In this document: in pieces, positions 8,158 to 15,572 of the stretch
Numbering within the stretch: position 1 is the stretch's first letter
Layout of the letters: every line of letters begins with the position of its first letter
Assembly (NCBI RefSeq): GCF_009617995.1
Contig: NZ_CP044129.1
Coordinates: forward strand, 1,426,001 to 1,490,000
Length of the DNA: 64,000 nucleotides
Reading direction: 5' to 3'
DNA from: Halomicrobium sp. LC1Hm
GTDB lineage: Archaea > Halobacteriota > Halobacteria > Halobacteriales > Haloarculaceae
Translations under genes and position numbers: made by a program
The notes under the pieces: model-generated
What the model was told of the DNA's origin: nothing
Seen by the model: the letters and a program-made list of their open reading frames with translations, nothing else
The model's database searches: none

Positions 8158-9546
8158 TCACCGGTTAACAAGCAAGTCCTGAAGATCGTCGCGAAGGTAG
8201 ACAATATCGTCATACCTATCAGATTTTTCTTTGGCCAACGCTGTGTGCAATATTTCATCCAATCCTGCAGGGACATTGGCGAGTTGGCTTGGTGGCGTGG
8301 GCTGTTCGTGTAACACTTTGTGCATCGCCTTGGCCGGTTTCCCCTCAAAGGGCGGATGACCGGTGAATAGCTCATAGAAAACAGCACCGAGTTGGTAAAT
8401 GTCGGTGATGTCATCTGTCGAACCAAAATCCTCGTCGAACTGCTCAGGAGCAGCATACTGGGGAGATAGCCCCTCGACACTCTGGGAGTGGTCAAGTAGG
8501 TGCTTCGACAGACCCCAGTCTGCAACTTTTGGAACGTCCCACGCATCCGTAACAGACCGGAACAGGACATTTTCGGGTTTCAGATCAAGATGAGCTATCC
8601 CTCGCCGATGGGCATGGTAGACACCCTCCGTAACGCTGATAGCCGTCCAGAGGGCCTGAGACGTTTCCAGGTCGCCACATCTATCACCGAGGTGGCCAGC
8701 ATCCATGTACTCCATCGCGATCCACGGCAATGGTTTGCTACCATAATCGACTACGCCAACGATGTAGTCGTGATCGTCCAGTTTGTCCCAGGTTTTGGCC
8801 TCTTCAAGCAGGCGCTCGATCGCCTCTGTATGCAGCGTGCCAGCCATTCGGGGCTCTTTGATGGCCACCGCAACATCGCCGTCAGGCGTCGGGAGCCGTG
8901 CCTTTGTCACGTCCGCGTTTCCACCACTACCGATAGGTTCCTCGTCTGTTACGGTTCCGTACTCGACAGAGGCAGACGGTTTAGCAGGAATTTTATCGGG
9001 AACAGACTCTGTTTGCAGACGCACGGCAGAATCGCTTGGTCGTTCTGTTATTTCCTGTTCGTTATTATTTGACTGTGACGCGCGGGCGGTTGTGTTCGTT
9101 TCGACAGTCGAATTTTGAGATTCAGATTCGGGGGAATCTGAAACCTGTTCAAGACAGTCTCCAGTGTACCGGTACATAGAGTCATCTAGCTTGAGAGTCG
9201 TTATTTCAAATATTGGCTTAATCCATTCGTTATTAGCTTTCAGCAACCACTCCCCATCCTGCGTCCTTGTGTGATATGGGCTTTCGAAATCCTTTACTAC
9301 AATATGATCTTTAATTGCAATAATTTGCGCACTCATATTTTTATCCGGATAGGATTTCCCAGAACCGTTAAGAAGACTGGAGATAAATCCGCTACGCTCA
9401 TCTATGACAGTAAATTCAATTTCGAGTATACTGTATTGTGGAGTGGAATCTAATGTACTCATTAGCGAATCGGTTCCTCTCAGCGGAGCAAGTTCCTGAC
9501 CATCTGTCCGCATCAAGAGTTTCTCACCATCCCCACTGTTAGTCAT
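8158..9546 (-). CDS. Eukaryotic-like serine/threonine protein kinase
   Basis: This 462-residue cytoplasmic protein has an N-terminal domain of about 130 residues that I do not recognise, a Ser/Asn/Glu-rich linker (about 135-190) and a C-terminal Hanks-type kinase domain. The glycine-rich loop GSGGNAD is at about 206-212, the ATP lysine in VAIKE is at about 230, and the catalytic loop is HLDLKPEN (about 319-326, so HRD has become HLD). The metal motif is DWG instead of DFG (about 343), and APEQ marks the activation segment. The catalytic Asp, Asn and Lys remain, so activity is plausible. I chose the ATG at 9546, although GTG at 9552 is also open. The gene is AT-richer than its neighbours and lies between a pseudogene and mobile-element remnants, which suggests horizontal acquisition. 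Confidence 0.85.
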   Translation of the reverse strand: MTNSGDGEKLLMRTDGQELAPLRGTDSLMSTLDSTPQYSILEIEFTVIDERSGFISSLLNGSGKSYPDKNMSAQIIAIKDHIVVKDFESPYHTRTQDGEWLLKANNEWIKPIFEITTLKLDDSMYRYTGDCLEQVSDSPESESQNSTVETNTTARASQSNNNEQEITERPSDSAVRLQTESVPDKIPAKPSASVEYGTVTDEEPIGSGGNADVTKARLPTPDGDVAVAIKEPRMAGTLHTEAIERLLEEAKTWDKLDDHDYIVGVVDYGSKPLPWIAMEYMDAGHLGDRCGDLETSQALWTAISVTEGVYHAHRRGIAHLDLKPENVLFRSVTDAWDVPKVADWGLSKHLLDHSQSVEGLSPQYAAPEQFDEDFGSTDDITDIYQLGAVFYELFTGHPPFEGKPAKAMHKVLHEQPTPPSQLANVPAGLDEILHTALAKEKSDRYDDIVYLRDDLQDLLVNR

Positions 9547-9633
9547 ATTCACACCCAGCAGCTAACACTACTCAAATCTTACTGACAACCTACATACGCT
9601 GATGGACTCCGGCCCACTGTTTGGCCTACTACA

Positions 9634-10336
9634 AGGGTGTCATAGAACAGTTCTCATACTGCTGCTACGCTCTCGTTGAATCGCTAAGTACAGGAAACTC
9701 ACGTCCCGGTCAGTACAGGCGATACACAGATCACCAGCATCCGCGCGAGCGAAGCGAGCGCGGTTCACCGACGGCGAGACCAGTGGTCGAGCCGTCGGCC
9801 TTTTTCACCGACGTTTTTCGAGGAGAGGTTCCCGCAACGAGCGCAGCGAGTGAGGAAACCCGACGCAAAAAAAGGTCGATGCGCAACCCTACTTAGGGGC
9901 TGATTCGATACATCTGGTAGTGTTCAGATAAGAGACCAGGAGTGGTCGCAACAAGCCACCGAAAGCCCTCGGCACGCTAGGCGGATCTGCGGCGGATATT
10001 CTCTCTGCGGTCGAATAGTGCCGCCGCAGATCCGCCTACCGCGCCTCACCCTTTCATCCGCCAGGAGTCGGCTGTTCAGCCGTCTATACCCTGGTGGATG
10101 AAAGGGCGAGCGCTGCGTGACGGCTCCGCCGTCACGTTATAGCCGGCCGGTGCAACCGGCCGGCCTTTGCGGGAACCCCGACGACGCAAGCACGCGAAGC
10201 GCGCGCAGCGAGTCGCGGGACCGCAACGACGCGAGGGCTTTCGGTGTCTGTAAGTCAGAGACTGAGGTTGCTTATCTGAACACTGCGATACATCTCGCCT
10301 GAAAACTATTCCACGTGAATAGTTCTATGACACCCT
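9634..10336 (+). mobile_element. Non-autonomous element with 15-bp terminal inverted repeats
   Basis: AGGGTGTCATAGAAC at 9634-9648 is repeated exactly in inverted orientation at 10322-10336, bounding 703 bp with no intact gene. Inside are a hairpin (CCGACGGC at 9768-9775 pairing with GCCGTCGG at 9791-9798, followed by a run of T) and a second, nested element at 9916-10285. No transposase is encoded, so it is a deletion derivative or MITE. I could not recognise a clear target duplication at the outer ends. Confidence 0.6.
9916..10285 (+). mobile_element. Nested MITE-like element with folded core (copy 1)
   Basis: The terminal repeats AGTGTTCAGATAAG (9919-9932) and its exact inverse (10271-10284) are flanked by the direct repeat CGATACATCT (9906-9915 and 10286-10295). 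The core is closed by CACCGAAAGCCCTCG (9957-9971) pairing with 10232-10246. It contains an 18-bp stem (9978-9995 with 10021-10038), a 17-bp stem with one mismatch (10049-10065 with 10090-10106) holding a small hairpin in its loop, and the hairpins 10116-10136 and 10142-10164. The core is related to copy 2 at 12911-13158. It could be a transposon passenger, a structured RNA gene, or both. Confidence 0.7.
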
Positions 10337-10457
10337 GCGTTACTGCCAATAGGGTCATCAGAAAACAACGACTACGTGCATCTCACACTGTCGGCCGCCA
10401 CTGTGTCGAGCGATGCGCGACCCAGCGAGATGGGTCACAGATTTACAGCCGGTAGTA

Positions 10458-11534
10458 TCAGTCGTAGCGAACGTCCTCGATCGTGATCTCCGAGGCCTCG
10501 ACTTCCTCGATCACGGCTCCCCACCCGCCGACTTCGACCGGTCCGTCATCGGTTTCGAGCGTGATGCTCACCCGACCCGCGAGCTGTGACAGCGGGAGTT
10601 GCTGGTCGCGACCGGCGGTCTCGCCCGTGTACCGCACGCGCGTGATCCGACCGTGGAGCGTGACGGTCTCGTGGGTGTCCGTCTCGTATCCCTCGACGGT
10701 CGCGACGATCGTCGCGCCCTCCTCCAGCAGCGGATCCACGTCGCGGACGCAGTGACGGAGGTCGACGTACGTCGTCGGCGTCTCCGGCGTTCGGAGCGTG
10801 TAGATGGTGTCCCAGATCTCCCAGAGGCAGGTGAGGAAGAACCAGTGGAACACGTACGTGTGGGTTCGGTCGCTGACGAGGACGCCGTACTCGTTGACCG
10901 ACTGGCTGTGTGGCGCAAAGCAGGTCCACCGTCGGTCCACGAGCACGAGGAACGGGGAAGGCGTGTCTCGGTGGCGGGCTTCGGTACAGACGCTCGCGAG
11001 TGCTTCCTCGGATGGCAGCCGATCGCCCTCGCGGGTACAGAGGCTGAGTTTGACGTGGACGCCGCGGTCGCGTGCGTCCCCGAGCGCGTCCTTCAGCGAG
11101 TGAAACTGGTCGACGTCGACCGCGATCTGGATCTGTTTCTCGGCGTTGTCGATGATCTCGCGGGCGCGGTTCATCACCGTCTCGAACCGCTTGACGATGC
11201 TCACCTCGTGTTCGGCGACGGCGGGCTGGTTCCAGCGGTCCTCGATCTCTTCGGCCGCCGAGAGGTACTCGCTGGATCGGGACCGGAGGTCGTCCAGTAC
11301 CGTCTCCGGGTCGTGGGCGCGTGCCGTGAGACTGTCCTGCTGGTACGTCTCGATGTACCCCTTGGACTCGAGGTCACGGAGCACGTCGTAGATCCGCGGA
11401 TCGGGCACGTCACACGCGTCCGCGATGTCGGTCGCCGAGGCGCTCCCGAGTTCGAGCAGGGTCACGTAGGCCTCCGCCTGATACGGAGACAGCCCCGCGT
11501 CTTCGAGAACGTCGATGAGGTCGTCGTCTTTCAT
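10458..11534 (-). CDS. trmB: TrmB-family sugar-sensing transcriptional regulator
   Basis: This 358-residue regulator matches the length and order of haloarchaeal TrmB. It has an N-terminal winged HTH (residues 1-80, GLSPYQAEAYVTLLELGSAS), a coiled linker and a C-terminal TrmB sugar-binding region with a phospholipase D-like part (about 105-250). TrmB proteins bind sugars and control glycolytic, gluconeogenic and transport genes. The ATG at 11534 overlaps the TGA of an upstream 58-codon gene as ATGA. Its promoter carries the regulon palindrome, which suggests autoregulation. The exact paralogue assignment is inferred from context. Confidence 0.85.
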   Translation of the reverse strand: MKDDDLIDVLEDAGLSPYQAEAYVTLLELGSASATDIADACDVPDPRIYDVLRDLESKGYIETYQQDSLTARAHDPETVLDDLRSRSSEYLSAAEEIEDRWNQPAVAEHEVSIVKRFETVMNRAREIIDNAEKQIQIAVDVDQFHSLKDALGDARDRGVHVKLSLCTREGDRLPSEEALASVCTEARHRDTPSPFLVLVDRRWTCFAPHSQSVNEYGVLVSDRTHTYVFHWFFLTCLWEIWDTIYTLRTPETPTTYVDLRHCVRDVDPLLEEGATIVATVEGYETDTHETVTLHGRITRVRYTGETAGRDQQLPLSQLAGRVSITLETDDGPVEVGGWGAVIEEVEASEITIEDVRYD

Positions 11535-11707
11535 CGTTTGACTGGCGCTTCCGGAGGATGAGTTATATGTTCGTTGTTCTGTACGGCATCCGTTCCCGTG
11601 ACTGACACCCCGTTCGGCGGTGAGTCCGCGAGCGGCCGGCGGACTGACGCCGACTGTCGCTGCTCGCCGTCGATGGGCCCGTCGGCCGCGAGCGACTGGT
11701 TGGCCAT
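11531..11707 (-). CDS. Small 58-residue protein translationally coupled to trmB
   Basis: This frame begins MANQSLAADGPIDG, has no predicted membrane segment, is Ser/Pro/Asn-rich and ends with a TGA overlapping the trmB ATG (ATGA). Its ATG lies about 30 bp downstream of the TATA element at 11732-11741, the ideal spacing for a leaderless start. That makes it the first cistron of the trmB transcript. It has no recognisable domain and may act mainly as a leader peptide setting trmB translation. Confidence 0.55.
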   Translation of the reverse strand: MANQSLAADGPIDGEQRQSASVRRPLADSPPNGVSVTGTDAVQNNEHITHPPEAPVKR

Positions 11708-11716
11708 GCAACTACT

Positions 11717-11741
11717 AACCACACCAGTTGTTAAAAATATT
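11717..11741 (-). promoter_or_regulatory. TATA box and TrmB-type palindrome of the trmB operon
   Basis: On the coding strand ATATTTTTAACAACTGGTGT continues into GGTTAG. The TATA box is directly joined to ACAAC-TGGT-GTGGT. It lies 10-34 bp upstream of the 11707 start codon, between TBP site and transcription start. The placement suggests repression or autoregulation when bound. Confidence 0.65.
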
Positions 11742-11803
11742 GGTGGCGGCGGACAACGTCGACTTCGACAACGCTGAAGCCACTGGCAGCCGTCGATAAC
11801 TCC

Positions 11804-12595
11804 ATGAGTGTCCTCGGCGCGCTCCGGAACCCGGCACACACCGGCCCGCGGCGCTGTGTCCCCTGTACGCTGGTCAACGTCGCGATTCTGTGGCTCGCCG
11901 TCAACGTCGTGGTCGTGCTCGGACAGCCCCTCGCGGGGGTCGCCGTCCTCGTCGTCGGACTCGTCGTGATCTGGCTCCGGGGGTATCTCGTCCCCTACAC
12001 CCCGCAGTTCGCGCCCCGACTGGTCGCGGCGTCACCGATCCCGACGACGTGGTTTCACGACACCAACGAGCCGGGATCGATCGCGGACCGGTCCCGAGAC
12101 GGGGATCGACTGCTCGGGGAACTCCGGCGGGCCGGCCTGCTCGACGCCGACGACGAGCGCGTGTATCTCGATCCCGACTTCGAGGGGCGCTGGCACACCG
12201 AGATGGACCGGCTCGCGTCCCAGTCGCTCGACGACCTGGCCGACGAACTGGCGTCAGTACCGAGCGTGCCGTCGGCACGGCCGGTCGAGCAGGACGGACA
12301 GGAGTGGCTCGCCGTCGGCGGACAGACCGCACTCGTCGCTCGCCACGTCGCGATCGCCGAACTCGGTGCCGTCGCCGCGCTCGAACCACACGTCGACGCC
12401 CCCGCGGACCGCCTCGCGATGGCCAGACCACTCCGGGAGTTCCTCACCGACTGTCCGGCCTGTGGGAGCGCCTTCGATCGATCGTCTGAGGTGTCATGCT
12501 GTGGCGGATACACGAATCCGCGCGAGAAGCCGCGCGAGACGCTCGTCTGCCCGGAGTGTGAGCAGCGGTTCCTGCGGCTCCCCGAGCCAGAGTGA
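11804..12595 (+). CDS. Membrane protein with C-terminal zinc ribbon, unknown function
   Basis: This 263-residue protein has two hydrophobic segments near the N-terminus (about 24-65) and a soluble acidic domain. A C-terminal Cys cluster suits a zinc ribbon: CPAC at 217-220, Cys232-Cys233 and CPEC at 249-252. I recognise no named family. It is divergent from the trmB operon, sharing its intergenic region, but I see no clear promoter of its own. Confidence 0.7.
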   Translation: MSVLGALRNPAHTGPRRCVPCTLVNVAILWLAVNVVVVLGQPLAGVAVLVVGLVVIWLRGYLVPYTPQFAPRLVAASPIPTTWFHDTNEPGSIADRSRDGDRLLGELRRAGLLDADDERVYLDPDFEGRWHTEMDRLASQSLDDLADELASVPSVPSARPVEQDGQEWLAVGGQTALVARHVAIAELGAVAALEPHVDAPADRLAMARPLREFLTDCPACGSAFDRSSEVSCCGGYTNPREKPRETLVCPECEQRFLRLPEPE

Positions 12596-12910
12596 CACAG
12601 CGTCCCGTCGACCGGGGGCTGTCCGGTCGCGTACGATAGGCGACAGTGTGGATCGTGGCCCCAGACCGAACGACTGCGTGTCGGCGGCCACTGATCCACG
12701 GTGGCTACTACAGAACGGTGGCCGGGTTTGGTGGGGGGTAACGGCAGATGTAGTGGGGGAAAGGGTGTCTGCCTCCGTCGTTCGGGGGGAGAACGACGGT
12801 CTGAGTACCCAGCCGTCTTCGATTAACATCAGGTGTTGCAAAAGTCTGACGATCGGAGACGTGAGTGCGGTGACCGTCGTCGGACGTGGGGAGTCCGGGG
12901 TCGTCGAGAT
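12596..12910 (+). other. Intergenic region without a supported gene
   Basis: About 315 bp follow the zinc-ribbon gene before the mobile element. Frames here show no motifs, and I see no RNA gene. The stretch 12902-12910 is the left 9-bp direct repeat (CGTCGAGAT) that flanks the element. Confidence 0.45.
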
Positions 12911-13158
12911 AGCAGTGTTTAGTGAACTGATTTTGGGTAGCAATGCACTGAAAGCCCTCGACACGTTCGGCGGCGTCTGTGACGGATATCCTCGCTCCCG
13001 CTCGGATAGAGCCGCCGCAGACGCCGCGAAGCGCGTCTCGCCGTTCCGGGAACCCGGACCCCGCAAGCACCCACTGGAGCGCAGCAGTGGTCCCGGGACC
13101 GGAACGGCGCGAGGGCTTTCGGTGCAGCAACGGCCGCGTTCGCTTCACTAAACATGAC
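12911..13158 (+). mobile_element. MITE-like element with folded core (copy 2), next to gfcR promoter
   Basis: The terminal repeats TGTTTAGTGAA (12916-12926) and its inverse (13144-13154) are flanked by direct repeats CGTCGAGAT (12902-12910 and 13159-13167). The core is closed by TGCACYGAAAGCCCTCG pairing (12944-12960 with 13110-13126). It shares the CGCAAGCAC and CGGGACCG motifs with copy 1 but lacks two of its hairpins. A stem CCACTG/CAGTGG occupies the place of an unrelated sequence in copy 1. The insertion ends 16 bp upstream of the gfcR TATA box. Confidence 0.7.
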
Positions 13159-13174
13159 CGTCGAGATCCCCCTG

Positions 13175-13182
13175 GGTATTAA
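13175..13182 (+). promoter_or_regulatory. TATA box of gfcR
   Basis: GTATTAAT lies 25-32 bp upstream of the gfcR ATG at 13207, the spacing expected for a leaderless haloarchaeal transcript. The mobile element ends only 16 bp upstream, so native upstream control sequences were displaced or the element now supplies them. Confidence 0.6.
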
Positions 13183-13206
13183 TCCCTCCCGGTCAGATGG
13201 ACCACC

Positions 13207-13839
13207 ATGAAGAACATCGACGATCTGATCGAGAGTGCGGCAGATCTGGCAGAGCACGGCCTTTCGAAGGGCGAGATCGCGGACGAGCTGAACGTCTCTC
13301 GGGAGACCGCGAGCTGGCTCGTCGAGCAGAGCGGGAGCGGGACCGACTCGACGAGCGAGCCAAACGGCGGCCCGTACGACATCCACGTGGACTGGAGCAC
13401 GATCGGCAGGGACAGCAGCCGCCTCGCCGCGGTCGGCTCCGCGATGGCCGATCTCCTGCTCAAGCAGGGCGAAGCGGTCGACCTCGTGATGGGGATCGAG
13501 AAGGCGGGCGCGCCCCTGGCGACGACTGTCGCCCGCGAACTCGACGCCGACCTGGGGACGTACGCACCCAGCAAGCACCAGTGGGACGACGACAGCGACC
13601 ACTCGCTCGACGGCTCGTTCTCCCGGAACTTCGCCCAGATTCGCGGCCGAGACTGCTACGTCGTCGACGACACGATCACCTCCGGGACGACGATGACGGA
13701 GACCATCGAGGCGATCCGGAATCAGGGCGGGAACCCCGTCGCCTGTGTCGTCCTGGCCGACAAGCAGGGGCTCGGCGACGTGAAGGGCGTCCCGGTGTAC
13801 TCGCTGCTGCAGGTCATCCGGGTCGGCTCCGAGGACTAG
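13207..13839 (+). CDS. gfcR: PyrE-like sugar-catabolism regulator GfcR
   Basis: This 210-residue protein joins an N-terminal HTH (about 17-45, LSKGEIADELNVSRETASWL) to an orotate-phosphoribosyltransferase-like domain with the PRPP loop VVDDTITSGTT at 152-162. This architecture matches GfcR, described in Haloferax volcanii as an activator of glucose and fructose degradation genes, including semi-phosphorylative Entner-Doudoroff genes. The context here (gdh, gluconate dehydratase, TrmB) agrees. Its 3' end overlaps that of the convergent alpha-glucosidase gene by 4 bp. Confidence 0.88.
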   Translation: MKNIDDLIESAADLAEHGLSKGEIADELNVSRETASWLVEQSGSGTDSTSEPNGGPYDIHVDWSTIGRDSSRLAAVGSAMADLLLKQGEAVDLVMGIEKAGAPLATTVARELDADLGTYAPSKHQWDDDSDHSLDGSFSRNFAQIRGRDCYVVDDTITSGTTMTETIEAIRNQGGNPVACVVLADKQGLGDVKGVPVYSLLQVIRVGSED

Positions 13840-15494
13840 ACGCGGTAGACGGCCGCTTCGTAGGGCCGGAGAGTGGCACCGGAGAGGTCAGTCGGAGACT
13901 CGTCGTAGTTCGAAAGGAGACACCCTTCGGGCACCCCGACCGGGAGTTCGACGGACGCCGCGGACACGGACGTGTTCAGCACGACGACGATGCGGTCGTC
14001 CTCGTGGCGTCGCTCGTAGGCGTACACCTGTCGGTCGTCCGGCAGCAGATCGCGGAATTCGCCGTAGATCAGCGTCGGCGTCGACGAGCGCAGATCGATC
14101 AGCTCCCGGTAGTACGACAGGACCGAGTCGGGATCAGCTCGCTCGCGTTCGACGTTGACCGTGGGGTAGTTGGGGTTGGCGTCGATCCAGGGCTCGCCGT
14201 CGGTAAAGCCCGCGTGGTCGTCGTCGGACCACTGCATCGGCGTCCGCGCGTTGTCGCGGGTGCGGTACTCGACGATCGACCTGACCGCGTCGTACTCGCA
14301 GTCGCGCTCTGCCATCAGCTCGCGGGCGTGATTGATCGCGTCGACGTCACGGAGGTCCTCGATCGTCGGAAACGGCGCGTTCGTCATCCCGAGCTCCTGG
14401 CCCTGATAGACGAACGGCGTGCCCCGGAGCGTGAGCACGAACGTCCCAAGCATCGTCGCCGACTCCCGGCGGTACTCGTCAGGGTCGCCGTAGCGAGAGA
14501 CGACGCGGGGCTGGTCGTGGTTCTCCCAGTAGAGCGCGTTCCAGCCGTCGTCGGCGAGTCCGGTCTGCCAGCGGTCCGTGATCGCCTTGAGCTCGGTCAG
14601 GTCCCACTCGCCGACCGACCAGCGCCCGTCGTCCCCGTAGTCGAGTTTCGTGTGCTGGAAGTGAAAGGCCAGGTCCAGCGGGCCGTCGGCCCCCGCGTAG
14701 GTCCGTGCCTGCTCGACGGTCAACTGGGGCATCTCGCCGACGGTCAGCCCGTCGTAGTTCGACAGGACCCGCTCTTCGAGTTCCACGAGGTAGTCGAGCA
14801 GCTCGGGTCCGTCGACGAAGTGCTCGGAGCCGACCCACTCGCTGTCGGGGTCGCCGTCCGGGAGCCCCTCGGCCTTCGAGAGGAGGTTGACCACGTCCAT
14901 GCGGAAGCCGTCGATCCCCTGCTGGAACCACCAGTCGACGATCTCGTAGACGGCTTCGCGAACGTCTTCGTTGGCCCAGTTCAGGTCCGGCTGGCTCGTA
15001 TCGTAGAGGTGGAGGTACTGCTCGTCCCGGACCGCGTCGTGTTCCCACGCCGACCCGCCGAAAAAGGAGTCCCAGTTGTTCGGCGGTCGGCCGTCGTCGG
15101 TGTCTCGCCAGTGGTAGAAATCCTCGTACTCCGGATCGCCGCGTCGCGATCGCTGGAACCACTCGTGGTCGACCGACGTGTGGTTGACCACGAGATCCAT
15201 CACGAGGCGCATGTCGCGGGCGTGGATCTCGTCGAGCAGTCGACGCCAGGTGTCCATGTCGCCGAACGTCTCGTCGATCGACCGATAGTCGCTGATGTCG
15301 TAGCCGTTGTCACGCTGGGGCGAGTCGTAGACGGGGTTGAGCCAGATGACGTCGACGCCGAGATCGGCGACGTAGTCCAGTTTCTCGATGATACCTTGCA
15401 GATCACCGATCCCGTCGCCGTCCGCGTCGTAGAAGCTGCGGGGGTAGATCTGGTAGACGACCGCCTCCTTCCACCAGGTTCGTTCCTGTGCCAT
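13836..15494 (-). CDS. GH13 alpha-glucosidase / oligo-1,6-glucosidase
   Basis: This 552-residue cytoplasmic enzyme (no signal peptide) hydrolyses alpha-glucosidic di- and oligosaccharides. The (beta/alpha)8 barrel shows the family motifs DLVVNHTS (about 100-107), GFRMDVVNLL with nucleophile Asp200, VGEMPQ with acid/base Glu254 and ENHDQPR with Asp327. The QPDLNW segment (168-173) is typical of the oligo-1,6-glucosidase/alpha-glucosidase subfamily. The length is normal. Its promoter carries the regulon palindrome, so it is probably induced together with the importer and releases glucose for gdh. Confidence 0.92.
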   Translation of the reverse strand: MAQERTWWKEAVVYQIYPRSFYDADGDGIGDLQGIIEKLDYVADLGVDVIWLNPVYDSPQRDNGYDISDYRSIDETFGDMDTWRRLLDEIHARDMRLVMDLVVNHTSVDHEWFQRSRRGDPEYEDFYHWRDTDDGRPPNNWDSFFGGSAWEHDAVRDEQYLHLYDTSQPDLNWANEDVREAVYEIVDWWFQQGIDGFRMDVVNLLSKAEGLPDGDPDSEWVGSEHFVDGPELLDYLVELEERVLSNYDGLTVGEMPQLTVEQARTYAGADGPLDLAFHFQHTKLDYGDDGRWSVGEWDLTELKAITDRWQTGLADDGWNALYWENHDQPRVVSRYGDPDEYRRESATMLGTFVLTLRGTPFVYQGQELGMTNAPFPTIEDLRDVDAINHARELMAERDCEYDAVRSIVEYRTRDNARTPMQWSDDDHAGFTDGEPWIDANPNYPTVNVERERADPDSVLSYYRELIDLRSSTPTLIYGEFRDLLPDDRQVYAYERRHEDDRIVVVLNTSVSAASVELPVGVPEGCLLSNYDESPTDLSGATLRPYEAAVYRV

Positions 15495-15535
15495 ACGAGG
15501 ACCACTAGAGAGTGTCTACTTAGACCTTTGCAAGA

Positions 15536-15556
15536 GATACAACAGCAGTTGTAAAC
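15536..15556 (-). promoter_or_regulatory. TrmB-type palindrome upstream of alpha-glucosidase
   Basis: The coding strand GTTTACAACTGCTGTTGTAT contains the perfect inverted repeat ACAAC-TGCT-GTTGT (15539-15552), the most symmetrical copy in the window. It lies about 45 bp upstream of the ATG and overlaps a TATA-like TTTACAA. Confidence 0.65.
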
Positions 15557-15572
15557 GAACTTCGGCCGGGTG

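Noticed and set aside
10458..11711. Longer TrmB start near 11711
   Set aside because: The added 59 residues lack regulator similarity, and the coupled 58-codon frame and HTH position fit the ATG at 11534.
12708..13148. Protein-like minus-strand frame across the mobile element
   Set aside because: The frame follows the hairpin repeats; stems and terminal repeats explain the sequence better than a protein.
9600..13200. CRISPR array suspected from repeated hairpins
   Set aside because: No regularly spaced identical repeats with unique spacers; the repeats are inverted arms of mobile elements.
13197..15554. A 785-codon open frame opposite the alpha-glucosidase
   Set aside because: It is the antisense shadow of a recognised GH13 gene; GC-rich codons give long stop-free antisense frames in this genome.
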